From Fuerstiella sp. (lineage in GTDB: Bacteria; Planctomycetota; Planctomycetia; Planctomycetales; Planctomycetaceae): a stretch of 38,775 nt of DNA. Both the position numbers and the translations under genes were made by a program. The notes beneath the pieces are model-generated. The model ran no database searches, was not told the origin of the DNA, and saw only the letters and a program-made list of their open reading frames with translations. Positions within the stretch are counted from its first letter, which is position 1. Each line of letters starts with the position of its first letter. Below, in pieces: positions 18,028-28,198 of this stretch. The stretch covers positions 1-38,775 of the forward strand of contig JABABI010000066.1 in assembly GCA_014238335.1 (NCBI GenBank), given 5' to 3'.

Positions 18028-20451
18028 TTAGTTGCGCGTAATCGTTTCGTCCAGGTTCAAAATTGCTCGCGCGACCGCCGTCCACGACGCAAGGTCCACA
18101 GGTGTGATTCCCTGAGACGGTGCGGAAAGTCCAACCGCAACTGCCTTCTCTGCTTCCGTCGGGTTCGTCCGGTAATAGCTGATGGAAGTCTCCAGAAGTT
18201 GCTGCAGAGCTGCGACTTCGTGCACGTCCGGAAGGCGAGACACAGCAAGCCGCATGGCGTAATTCAGCCGGGTTCTATCTGATTTATCCGGAGCTTCGTT
18301 GACGATTCTGGCGGCGAATGCGCGGGCTGCTTCCACGAATGTGGGATCGTTCAGCAATGTCAATGCTGCCAGCGGAGTGTTGCTGCGCGGACGCTGAGCG
18401 GTGCATTCTTCCCGGCTGGGAGCGTCGAAGGCCTTCAGCATTGGATGAAGAAACTGTCGCTGCCAGTGAACGTACAGTCCTCGCCGCCATTGTCGATCGT
18501 CCTCATGATGGGAGTACTTGCGAACAGGAAAGTTCAGGTGGCGGTAGTACCCAGCCGGCTGATAAGGCTTGACGCTGGGGCCGCCGATTTTGCGCACCAG
18601 CATTCCGGAAACTTCCAGTGCGTTGTCGCGGATCATCTCTGCGGGAAGGCGAAATGCCGACTGCCGGGCGTACAGTACGTTGTTCGGATCCAGTTCCCGC
18701 AATTCCTGATTCCACGTCGATGACTGCCGGTATGTGCGGCTCATTACGATCAGTTTCAGCATGTGGCGTATGTTCCACTTCTGCTGCACAAACTCCAAAG
18801 CCAGCTGGTCAAGCAGCTCCGGGTGCTCCGGCGCAAGTCCCTGACCACCAAAGTCATCCAGCACGGGAGCAATCCCGTTACCAAACAGCAGATACCAGAA
18901 GCGGTTGACGAACACTCGAGCCGTCAGCAATCCGGCGCCGTTTTCCGCGTCGCAGAACCAGTTGGCCAGATCAAGCCGTGTGGCCCGGTCACCCTCGGCC
19001 ATTGGCGTGTCACCCATGAATTCCGGAATGGCGGGCTGAACGACCGGACCGCTGTCGTCCAGCCAGTTACCGCGAGGAAGGATCCGCATGACCCGTGGTT
19101 CCTTCGTGGCGCTGATCATGGTCAGTCGAGCAGCTGCTTCCAGATCGTCGATGGCGAAGGACAGTTGTCTCTTCTGGTCCGTAAGGTCTTTGTCGTGCGG
19201 AGCCGCCTGCAGCTGTTGTTCAACACGCGCCATCTGTTGCCTGAGATCCGCCAGCTGTTCGCGTTCCCGCCGTGTGTGTACCTTCAGTTCCGGAGCACGT
19301 TTCGTGGGAAGGCCGTTGCTGCCGTCCTTAAAGTGCTGAGCTTCGTCGAGGTCGGCAAAGAACGCAGCCAGCGAATAGAAGTCTTTCGAAGTATAAGGGT
19401 CGAATTTGTGATCATGACACTGAGCGCAACCGACGGTGGCCCCCATCCACACTGCGGAAACATTACGAACTCGGTCTGCTGCATAAATGGCCAGGTATTC
19501 CTTCGGCTGAACTCCACCTTCGTGTGATGTCTGCAGCAGGCGGTTGTAGCCGGACGCGATCTTCTGATCGACAGTGGAATCCGGCAGCAGATCCCCGGCC
19601 AGCTGTTCACGGGCAAACTGATCCAGTGGCATGTTTGTGGCAAAGGCATCAATCACCCAGTCGCGGTAGGGCGTGATGCGATGATCCTGATCGCCGTGAT
19701 AACCGACGGTGTCAGCGTATCGCACGAGATCCAGCCAGTACATCGCAAGACGTTCGGCATGGGCATCGGATTCCAGCAGACGGTCGACAATCTGCTTATA
19801 CTTTGCCTCAGACGGATCAGCAGCAAACTGAGCCACGTCTGCCGGTTTCGGCGGCAGTCCTGTCAGATCGAAGTACAGTCTGCGCAACAGAGTGACCGCA
19901 TCGGCGTCGGCTGATGGAACCAGATTCTCGCGATCCAGGCGTGACAGGATAAACTGATCAATCCAGTTGGACGCCCATACAACCTGTATGGGATTCGGCG
20001 GCGGCTGATTTACCGGCGGAACGTACGCCCAGTGAGCCCTGACTTCGGCACCTCCGGCAATCCATCGGCGAAGAACGTCAACTTCTTCACCCGTCAGATC
20101 TTTTCCCAGATCCGGAGGAGGCATTTTCAGATCGGAATCACCCGTCGTGATTCGATTCATCAACTCACTGGCATCCGGATCTTCAGGAGTAACCACTTTA
20201 TGACCGTCACGTTCCTGGGTCAGGCTGCGAAAATCGTCCAGCCGCAGATCGGCTTCACGGTGAACTGCGTCCGGTCCGTGACACGCAAAGCAGCGGTCGG
20301 AAAGAATCGGTCGCACATCACGATTGAAATTCGGAGCATCGGCACCGTTGGCAGGGTGGCCCAATACGACCACCAACAGGAGCCCGTGGAACCGTATAAG
20401 AGAACTGACGTGGTATCGCGCTGTAATCGCATCCGCTGGGCTGCCCGACAT
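18028..20451 (-). CDS. PSCyt1 / DUF1549 / DUF1553 protein (planctomycete cytochrome-type)
   Basis: The 807-residue protein is expected in the periplasm or cell envelope. A signal-like hydrophobic stretch (about 21-36) is followed by a PSCyt1 domain with the c-heme motif CFACH at 54-58. A DUF1549 domain comes next (from about WIDQFILSRLDRENLVPS) and contains a second heme-type motif CAQCH before DHKFDPY. A charged, probably coiled-coil stretch (REREQLADLRQQMARVEQQ) leads to DUF1553 with ARVFVNRFWYLLFGNGI and LNDPTFVEAARAFA. It lacks the additional lectin-like insertion of the longest family members. The start is uncertain: the frame is open to an ATG at 20541, but ATG 20451 gives the better signal peptide. 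These genes usually sit beside a DUF1501 gene, which is absent here. Biochemical function is unknown. Confidence 0.9.
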   Translation of the reverse strand: MSGSPADAITARYHVSSLIRFHGLLLVVVLGHPANGADAPNFNRDVRPILSDRCFACHGPDAVHREADLRLDDFRSLTQERDGHKVVTPEDPDASELMNRITTGDSDLKMPPPDLGKDLTGEEVDVLRRWIAGGAEVRAHWAYVPPVNQPPPNPIQVVWASNWIDQFILSRLDRENLVPSADADAVTLLRRLYFDLTGLPPKPADVAQFAADPSEAKYKQIVDRLLESDAHAERLAMYWLDLVRYADTVGYHGDQDHRITPYRDWVIDAFATNMPLDQFAREQLAGDLLPDSTVDQKIASGYNRLLQTSHEGGVQPKEYLAIYAADRVRNVSAVWMGATVGCAQCHDHKFDPYTSKDFYSLAAFFADLDEAQHFKDGSNGLPTKRAPELKVHTRREREQLADLRQQMARVEQQLQAAPHDKDLTDQKRQLSFAIDDLEAAARLTMISATKEPRVMRILPRGNWLDDSGPVVQPAIPEFMGDTPMAEGDRATRLDLANWFCDAENGAGLLTARVFVNRFWYLLFGNGIAPVLDDFGGQGLAPEHPELLDQLALEFVQQKWNIRHMLKLIVMSRTYRQSSTWNQELRELDPNNVLYARQSAFRLPAEMIRDNALEVSGMLVRKIGGPSVKPYQPAGYYRHLNFPVRKYSHHEDDRQWRRGLYVHWQRQFLHPMLKAFDAPSREECTAQRPRSNTPLAALTLLNDPTFVEAARAFAARIVNEAPDKSDRTRLNYAMRLAVSRLPDVHEVAALQQLLETSISYYRTNPTEAEKAVAVGLSAPSQGITPVDLASWTAVARAILNLDETITRN

Positions 20452-20714
20452 GATCTGAACTTTCAAAGTTGGCACCGCTTCTGTTGCGTGCTGCCGCTGT
20501 GGATTCCTTACCTGTTTCAGTATATTAACCATGTCGGCCAACGTCCGGAAATGAAAACTCGCATCTGCGGGTCGCGGCCTCTGATACGTTGGCGAAGGGT
20601 GTTCAGTGCACAGAACTTCGCAATCGGATCCATTGGAAAACCAGCAGGGTTTCAGGGCAGCCGGATCATGCAGTTTTCTATGTCGGCAGCAATTCTGTCG
20701 TCCCGTTCCCGGAT

Positions 20715-20873
20715 CTACTCGTCTTCTTCGACGACCGCTTCCAGCACAGCGACCGCGGCCTTCGCCATTAGGTGGACAACGCGTTTTGGGAACTCTTCGA
20801 AATAGGCCTCCACGACCAGACGCAGCGCCTCTTCACAGTCGGCTTCAAGTTCGGCAACGTTTTCAGGATTCAT
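20715..20873 (-). CDS. Small acidic hypothetical protein (52 residues)
   Basis: From an ATG at 20873 the minus strand encodes a 52-residue protein that starts MNPENVAELEADCEEALRL and ends AVAVLEAVVEEDE before TAG. It is strongly acidic and predicted helical throughout, with an amphipathic core (EAYFEEFPKRVVHLMAKAA). Codon use has G or C in most third positions, like the neighbouring genes, and no other frame looks better here. No signal peptide or metal motif is visible. It lies 263 bp upstream of the PSCyt1/DUF1553 start on the same strand and could share its promoter region. The family was not recognised. The evidence that it is real is its coding-like composition and clean boundaries. Confidence 0.6.
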   Translation of the reverse strand: MNPENVAELEADCEEALRLVVEAYFEEFPKRVVHLMAKAAVAVLEAVVEEDE

Positions 20874-21009
20874 AGTCAGTCTTTCGTCCGCGGATGGTTC
20901 TTGTCTGTTTCGTTCCCGTGCTGTTTGCCACTGATGATTTCGCGCGGTGTGTTTCCGGAAACGGTATGCCTGTCGCGGAATCAGCCGTTACCGGAGCATT
21001 CGCTGCGGA

Positions 21010-21231
21010 TCAGTCCTGAACCGATTTCGATGCCATTTCTGAGTCGGTTGGTTCTTCCCGGCTCAGCATTTGTCGGACGGGCTGCAGGAGCTTGTTGATC
21101 GGTTCGCCCTGTATCAGGTGTTCGACGTTGTCATCTGTCGCCAGATGAGGGGCCGAACACCCAGACAAATAAAGGCTTCCTAAATCGGGAGGCCGCTCAT
21201 GAATCTCCCTGCCAGGTTCCATTATATTCAA
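21010..21231 (-). CDS. Possible small hypothetical protein
   Basis: A 73-codon frame in the 450-bp gap between the 52-residue acidic protein and the beta-lactamase-like fusion gene. The C-terminal two thirds (DDNVEHLIQGEPINKLLQP and following) looks protein-like in composition and codon use. The N-terminal part does not: it has LYLSGCSAP, which resembles a lipobox, but no hydrophobic signal segment in front of it. It may be a real short gene, the remnant of a longer one or a chance frame. No family is recognised. Confidence 0.3.
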   Translation of the reverse strand: MNIMEPGREIHERPPDLGSLYLSGCSAPHLATDDNVEHLIQGEPINKLLQPVRQMLSREEPTDSEMASKSVQD

Positions 21232-21325
21232 TATCGAGCATTGTTACACCGGTTGTCAGCAGCGATATTTCCTGCGCATCCCCTGCTCCGGCTGCCAACC
21301 TGTATCCAGGAATCTGGGTTGCAGG

Positions 21326-23719
21326 TCACCGTTTTGAGCCGTTTAGGGAAATGCCGGCTGTCTTCATCTGCACAGAATAGGCCACGCCGTTCAGGATTTC
21401 CGTGTTGCCGAAATAGCGATGAAACCCCGAGTCCTGGTCTTCGACGGCGTGTACCCGCGTCGCACACTCAACACCCAGATACCATGTGCCAGGTTCAAGC
21501 CGGGCACGAATGGTCTGCGTGTTTCCGCCACCAGCTGCCCTGTGCAGTGCCGAACTATCGAACGCGAATTCGTCCTTTGCCAGGTAGATGTGCAGATCGG
21601 CGGCACTGGAATCTTCGGTCGTCGCCACATTCACCGTGACGTCGCAACCGTCGTCCGGAACGTTAAATCGAAAGTGATGATACTGGCCATCGCCGATCCG
21701 CGTGAGTTCAGGCAGTTCATCTTCGGTGGACCGCGACATCAGTCGTAATACCCCGTCCTTTAAGTTGCCTTTCAGTTGTGGCGTTCCTGTACCGTCCAGA
21801 GCGTACAGCAGACAGGATTCTGTGAGTGCCAGACGTTCGCCGGACTCCGCTCCTTCCGGATGGGAACCGATGTTCACAATTCGACCACATGACGCCTCCG
21901 ACCGATACGCCCAGACCGCAGCGCCTTCATGAGTTTTGTGTCCGGAGTTGACATATGTCGCCAGAACTTCGATGTCGGCGGCGTGATTGCCTTCGTGTGT
22001 CGGCAGCCAGTTTCCGTTGTTGTGATAAATATCTTTCACCAACTGATCGTCGCCGAATCCACGATAGGTCAGCAGAGGAGAATCATCGGGAATAGCGTGA
22101 CCAATACGAGCTTTTTTTAATCCTGTGTTCATCGTGTTAAAAGGAAAGATGTGCAGATAACCCAGGCGGGGAGTCGTCCTGCTGTCGACATTTCTGCCAC
22201 TCAGAAAGGAGCCCGCGCAGGAACCGCAATAAGCGCCACCATTTCTGTTGAATCGCCGCAGCGTTTCCCGACCGGCGACTGTTAGTGATTTTCCGTGATT
22301 TGTTGCGCCTCCTCCGTTGACATAGATCATGCGAAATCGGGGCTGGCCATCGGGGTACAGCAGGATTCCGTTCCGATCATTCCTGCTGCCGATCAACAGA
22401 TGGTTCTGCCGAACGGGATCTCGGCCAGCATAGTATTCGTATGACAGCCCCAGTGATTCTGCTGCATAAAGTGTCTTTCGGCTGGACAGGTTGACTCCAC
22501 TGCTCATGAAGAGATCTTTGTAGAATCCCGGCGGTTTGGATTTCACGGCAGAAGACTCTGCTGTCTTTAAGTCAGTACATGCTGCGTTGACCAGTTCCCG
22601 AAAGGCCTTTCGTGGATTCGTGCTTTTTTGGGTTTGAGTCAGCACCATGCCGATGATCTCTCTCTTCGGGTCCACCCAGACCCAGGTTCCGTCCGATCCT
22701 GAGTGAGACCACGTTTCGCCCGGTTCGTTGACGGACCAGCCCAGTCCATATGCGGCAGCAGCTTCGATCTTTCCGGCCTGCGGATTGGTGGCTTCCGTAA
22801 CCAGGTCCTGACGCAGAATTCGTTTTCCGTTGTATTCTCCGCCGTTCAGCAGCATCTGGCAGAAGATGGCGTAGTCTGCTGCAGAAGAAACCATTCCTCC
22901 TGAACCCCGCGGGAACGGCAGATCCGGTTCGTCCGTCGGGTTCCAGCGCACTGTCCACTGACCATCGTTCGCTCTGCGGAAGACGCTCGACATGCGAGAA
23001 CGGTCGGCATCCGATTCGTGATTGCAACTGTCCTGCATGCTCAGTGGGTCATATATACGTTCTTTCAGGAATGTCTTGTAGGAGCCTGTAAGTTTTTCGA
23101 CGACTCCCGCCAGCGTGTTGTAGCCGGCATTGTTGTAGGAATATGTTGTTCCAGGAGTGACCTCGGCGCCAATCGCTCCGAATCTTCCCACCTCAAGAAG
23201 CAGCGTGGGGGCCGCAGGATGTTTGTCCGTTGGCTTCATCAGCGGTTCCAGAAACAGACTGTCAATGCGCAGTCCGCTCGTATGTGTCAGCAACTGCCGA
23301 ATCGTAATGTCCCGTGACTCTTCCGTTTCAAATTCTGAGAAGTAGCCGGCCACTGGATCATCCAGGTTCAGTTTTCCATCCTGAACCAGCAACAGAATGC
23401 CGGCGGCCGTGACGGCTTTGCTGTTGGACGCCATACGGAAAAGACCGTCTTTTTGCATCGCGATCTTCGATTCCGCATCGCTGAAGCCAAACGCCCTGTG
23501 CAGGACCGTCTTTCCACGTCGAGCCACCAGAACAACGGCGCCTCGCAGTTCATCATCCTCAACGGCCTGCTCAACAAGGCTGGTCGCGATCTCCAGTTTA
23601 CCTTCGTCAAATCCCACCTCAGCCGGGCGACCATACGGCAGCCCTCCAACATCCGCAGACGCTGCCACAGGAGGCTCACTCAGACACAACACAACGACCA
23701 GCGACAGAACAATTCGCAT
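21326..23719 (-). CDS. Secreted beta-lactamase-like serine hydrolase fused to a BPL_N amidotransferase-like domain and a C-terminal PPC-like domain
   Basis: This 797-residue protein has a signal peptide (about 1-21). Residues 35-380 form a class C beta-lactamase / D-aminopeptidase-like domain with Ser98-x-x-Lys101, Tyr195-Asn-Asn197 and His339-Ser-Gly341. A second domain at about 400-650 resembles BPL_N (biotin-protein-ligase N-terminal, class I glutamine amidotransferase fold): VNGGGATNHG, then the nucleophile elbow GGAYCGSCAG with Cys501, and later a glycine- and histidine-rich SHPEGAESG. The last 100 or so residues (GQYHHFRFNVPDDG to GTWYLGVECA) look like a PPC-type beta-sandwich common in secreted enzymes. 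All active-site residues of the first domain are present. It lies 236 bp downstream of a sulfatase on the same strand. Substrates are unknown; peptides, esters or peptidoglycan fragments are possible for the first domain. Confidence 0.85.
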   Translation of the reverse strand: MRIVLSLVVVLCLSEPPVAASADVGGLPYGRPAEVGFDEGKLEIATSLVEQAVEDDELRGAVVLVARRGKTVLHRAFGFSDAESKIAMQKDGLFRMASNSKAVTAAGILLLVQDGKLNLDDPVAGYFSEFETEESRDITIRQLLTHTSGLRIDSLFLEPLMKPTDKHPAAPTLLLEVGRFGAIGAEVTPGTTYSYNNAGYNTLAGVVEKLTGSYKTFLKERIYDPLSMQDSCNHESDADRSRMSSVFRRANDGQWTVRWNPTDEPDLPFPRGSGGMVSSAADYAIFCQMLLNGGEYNGKRILRQDLVTEATNPQAGKIEAAAAYGLGWSVNEPGETWSHSGSDGTWVWVDPKREIIGMVLTQTQKSTNPRKAFRELVNAACTDLKTAESSAVKSKPPGFYKDLFMSSGVNLSSRKTLYAAESLGLSYEYYAGRDPVRQNHLLIGSRNDRNGILLYPDGQPRFRMIYVNGGGATNHGKSLTVAGRETLRRFNRNGGAYCGSCAGSFLSGRNVDSRTTPRLGYLHIFPFNTMNTGLKKARIGHAIPDDSPLLTYRGFGDDQLVKDIYHNNGNWLPTHEGNHAADIEVLATYVNSGHKTHEGAAVWAYRSEASCGRIVNIGSHPEGAESGERLALTESCLLYALDGTGTPQLKGNLKDGVLRLMSRSTEDELPELTRIGDGQYHHFRFNVPDDGCDVTVNVATTEDSSAADLHIYLAKDEFAFDSSALHRAAGGGNTQTIRARLEPGTWYLGVECATRVHAVEDQDSGFHRYFGNTEILNGVAYSVQMKTAGISLNGSKR

Positions 23720-23955
23720 AATTTAAGAGTCCGGCAAAAATGGTGACTCAGAACTTTTTCACAGGCAGGATTATCGCCGGAACGCTGTGTGTGTCCACGA
23801 ATAGCTGCCAATAGTCCTGACTATGACAGTGAATGGCCCGATCCAGAACCACAGACAACGTTTCCGTCAGGTCAGACACCGCATCTGCATCATTGGCCGC
23901 AGAACGTTGATATTACGCAATGGGAATGCTGATGAATTCTGCGGTGCCCGGTCGC

Positions 23956-25971
<2,016 letters not shown>

Positions 25972-25986
25972 TCGACTTTGTTCTTG

Positions 25987-26039
25987 CAGGCCATGACCTG
26001 TCATGGCAAAACCGTTGCGTCAGGACAGGTCATGGCCTG
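25987..26039. repeat. Perfect 16-bp inverted repeat between two sulfatase genes
   Basis: Bases 25987-26002 are the exact reverse complement of 26024-26039, with 21 bases between. The element fills most of the 97-bp gap between the stop of the upstream sulfatase (26069) and the start of the downstream one (25971). It contains the AGGACAGGTC core seen again near 29369. It could be a REP-like element, a transcript-end hairpin or an operator. Confidence 0.75.
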
Positions 26040-26068
26040 TGACTGTTTGCAGCGCTGTCTCCTCCGAC

Positions 26069-27505
26069 TTAGAACAACGGATCGCTCATTTCGCCGTTCA
26101 TCTTCTCCCAGATGGCCACCAATTCGGCCAGACGCTCGGGGTTCGAAGTCGCCAGATTCGTTTCCTCGGACAGATCTTTTGCGAGGTCGTAGAGTTCCCA
26201 ATCCGCTCTGCCGGGCGTCTTCCGGCCTCCCATGCGAACCGCTTTCCAATCGCCGTGACGCAGGCCGGACTTGCCACCCTGCCGCCAGAAGAGCGTTTCG
26301 TGCGGAGTGCCGGCGTTTTTGCCGGTGAGGAAAGGGATCAAATCGACACCCTCGACTTGCTTCGGTGCGGTGACACCTTCACCGTTCGCTGCCGCTGTTG
26401 CGTAGATGTCGAACGAACTCACCGGTTTGCGGTAGATCTGACCGGGCGGAATCGTTCCTTTCCACTGCATCATGAACGGGATACGCACGCCGCCCTCGTA
26501 AAGTGTACCTTTGCCTCCGCGAAGCGGCAGGTTGGAGGACGTGAGTTCGCGTGTCGGACCGCCGTTGTCGCTCAGGAAAAAGACAATCGTGTTCTCTTCC
26601 AGTCCCGAATTCTGCAATTGTTTCATGACTGTCCCGACACTGTCATCCAGGTTACTCAGCATGGCCGCAAAGATGCGGCGGTGGATGTCTTCGATGTGCG
26701 AAAACTTTTCCATGTAGGCATCCGCCCCCTGCAGCGGGCTGTGAACGGCGTTATAGGCCAGATACAGAAAAAAGGGCTTGTCGTCATGACGATCGATAAA
26801 GTCGACTGCTTCGCGGGTGAGTGCATCGGTCAGGTATTCTGTTTCAACGACCGGTTGACCGCCGCGAGTGATAGGATTGTCGGCATCGTAATCCGGTTCG
26901 TTGCCGCGCATGTGATCGGTATAGATCAATCCCTTGTTGCCGACCCAGCGGCCTGTGAATCCACTGGGGAGAGTTTTGCGACGCAGCATGGTGGTGACGC
27001 CATTGTAAGGTGGCGGCACGAAGTAGTGGCCTTCATGCAGGAAGCCGAAGAACTCATCAAAGCCATGCCGGAATGGGTGATAATCGGCCGTGCCACCCTG
27101 GTGCCATTTGCCGATCAGTCCTGTTGTGTAGCCGGAGTTCTGTAATGTTTCGGCCATCGTGATTTCCTTCACCGGCAGCCCGAAGCCCGGTTGTTCATTG
27201 AGCGGTCCGGTGGGATTGAATTCATAACCGAAGCGTGTCGGGATTCGTCCGGTCAGCAGCCCTGCGCGGGATGGACTGCAGTTGGGCCCAGCCACATAGC
27301 CGTCGGTAAAACGCACACCATTTTTCGCGATCGAGTCGATATGGGGCGTGGGAATCTCGGGATTGCCCTGGCAGCTGAGTTCTCCATAGCCGAGGTCATC
27401 CGCAAACAGCAGGATGATGTTGGGCTGTTCGGCTGCTGACGCAAACACAGCCGTCGTGGCTGTAAGCAGAAACGCAAACATTGGCGTCGATCGAGTAGAT
27501 CTCAT
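26069..27505 (-). CDS. Secreted Cys-type sulfatase
   Basis: This is a 478-residue arylsulfatase-like enzyme with a signal peptide (about 1-25, ending FASAA before EQPN). The metal ligands Asp36-Asp37 are in LFADDLGYGELSCQGNP and the formylglycine site is Cys76 in CSPSRAG. GKWHQGG, FLSDNGGPTRE and YEGGVRIPFMMQWKG follow in family order, and the C-terminal ELYDLAKDLSEETNLA is the standard end of the sulfatase fold. AGGA lies eight bases before the ATG. It is the first of two adjacent sulfatase genes on the minus strand; a decayed sulfatase fragment lies 128 bp upstream. Length and motifs place it with planctomycete N-acetylgalactosamine-sulfatase-like enzymes; the true substrate is unknown. Confidence 0.93.
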   Translation of the reverse strand: MRSTRSTPMFAFLLTATTAVFASAAEQPNIILLFADDLGYGELSCQGNPEIPTPHIDSIAKNGVRFTDGYVAGPNCSPSRAGLLTGRIPTRFGYEFNPTGPLNEQPGFGLPVKEITMAETLQNSGYTTGLIGKWHQGGTADYHPFRHGFDEFFGFLHEGHYFVPPPYNGVTTMLRRKTLPSGFTGRWVGNKGLIYTDHMRGNEPDYDADNPITRGGQPVVETEYLTDALTREAVDFIDRHDDKPFFLYLAYNAVHSPLQGADAYMEKFSHIEDIHRRIFAAMLSNLDDSVGTVMKQLQNSGLEENTIVFFLSDNGGPTRELTSSNLPLRGGKGTLYEGGVRIPFMMQWKGTIPPGQIYRKPVSSFDIYATAAANGEGVTAPKQVEGVDLIPFLTGKNAGTPHETLFWRQGGKSGLRHGDWKAVRMGGRKTPGRADWELYDLAKDLSEETNLATSNPERLAELVAIWEKMNGEMSDPLF

Positions 27506-27535
27506 AGAGGTTTCCTGTCTTCAAATCGCAAGGAC

Positions 27536-27567
27536 TCGGCGACTCCGCCGATCTGTTTTTGTTTTTT
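27536..27567 (+). terminator. Terminator-like hairpin with T tract (plus strand)
   Basis: A 6-bp GC-rich stem (27536-27541 with 27546-27551) and a 4-nt loop are followed on the plus strand by TCTGTTTTTGTTTTTT. It has the form of an intrinsic terminator for plus-strand transcripts, although no plus-strand gene precedes it. It lies 31 bp upstream of a minus-strand sulfatase start and may instead belong to that gene's control region or be left from a rearrangement. Confidence 0.4.
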
Positions 27568-27633
27568 CAGGTCAGGATCTGTCTTGAAAAATAAACACCC
27601 AGGACGGGTTCTGGCCGGCATTGATTCTGCCAT

Positions 27634-27882
27634 TTAATCCGGAATGGACTCGTTCGGATCGATGTCTTCCCCCTCCCAACTGGCGACTCCGTCTTGATAA
27701 ATCAGTATTCTCCTGGCGCTGCCCGGAACCGGTTTTCGGTTGATCTTTGGCAGCTGTGTTTTCAGAGCCAGTTTCCTGGCGGAGTATCGGGAGTCTGAGG
27801 CGAGGTTGGTGAATTCGCCGGGATCTTTGACCATGTCGTACAGCTCTTCCGATCCATCAGCATACTGGATGTAACGCCACCT
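27634..27882 (-). pseudogene. Sulfatase 3' fragment (iduronate-sulfatase-like C-terminus)
   Basis: The minus strand encodes WRYIQYADGSEELYDMVKDP followed by GEFTNLASDSRYS and ends ...DPNESIPD with TAA. The pattern W-R-Y-I-x-Y-x-D-G-x-E-E-L-Y-D, then N-D/K-D-P-x-E-x-T-N-L-A, is the conserved end of iduronate-2-sulfatase-like sulfatases. An in-frame TAA at 27883-27885 stands right before the tryptophan codon, and the bases upstream show no sulfatase sequence in any frame. The catalytic part, including any formylglycine site, is gone. The fragment lies between an intact sulfatase and the DUF1080 gene in the same direction. It is best read as what remains of a fifth sulfatase gene after deletion. 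Confidence 0.8.
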
Positions 27883-28066
27883 TTATGTACGCACACCGTG
27901 GTTGTCTGTGGTAATGGCGGGCCGGGTTCTTGGCGCTGTTGCGTCTTTTATTTGTGGAACAAGGCTCAGTCCTTCCAGGTGTCGGCCTGGCTCACCTTTA
28001 CGGAACTCGAAACCGGCTCCCCTGGATTGTATTGCTGGTGCCCTTTGCAATCGGTTTCATCATGCT

Positions 28067-28096
28067 ACATCCCGCACTTCGCGAAGTGCGGGATGT
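28067..28096. repeat. Perfect 30-bp palindrome
   Basis: Bases 28067-28081 are the exact reverse complement of 28082-28096, with no spacer (centre TTCG|CGAA). It is intergenic, near the break point of the decayed sulfatase gene. Loop-free perfect palindromes of this size are typical of REP-like elements or protein-binding sites, and can cruciform. Confidence 0.75.
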
Positions 28097-28165
28097 TTCC
28101 GAAGGATCCAGACGTACCGGGCGGAGATCATGATCCAGGCACGCGGCCGCGCTTCGATTCATGTC

Positions 28166-28190
28166 CCGCAGGTCAGGTCCTGGCCTGCGG
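28166..28190 (-). terminator. Hairpin just after the DUF1080 gene
   Basis: A 25-bp imperfect palindrome (arms CCGCAGGTCAGG and CCTGGCCTGCGG, with one wobble pair) lies 8 bp beyond the stop of the DUF1080 gene. On position it is a transcript-end hairpin, but there is no T tract. It shares the CAGGTC/GGCCTG words of the inverted repeat at 25987-26039. Confidence 0.45.
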
Positions 28191-28198
28191 CTGGATGC

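Larger units (their letters stand above)
27883..28198. other. Gap between sulfatase fragment and DUF1080 gene, with palindromes
   Basis: No supportable gene was found in these 316 bases. A plus-strand frame (from about 27930) has one hydrophobic stretch, LPWIVLLVPFAIGFIM, but no recognisable family and no good start signal. Two palindromic elements, at 28067-28096 and 28166-28190, occupy the right half. Confidence 0.45.

Noticed and set aside
26003..27145. 380-codon plus-strand frame opposite a sulfatase
   Set aside because: It is antisense to an intact sulfatase with all motifs, and its own product has no domain or signal.
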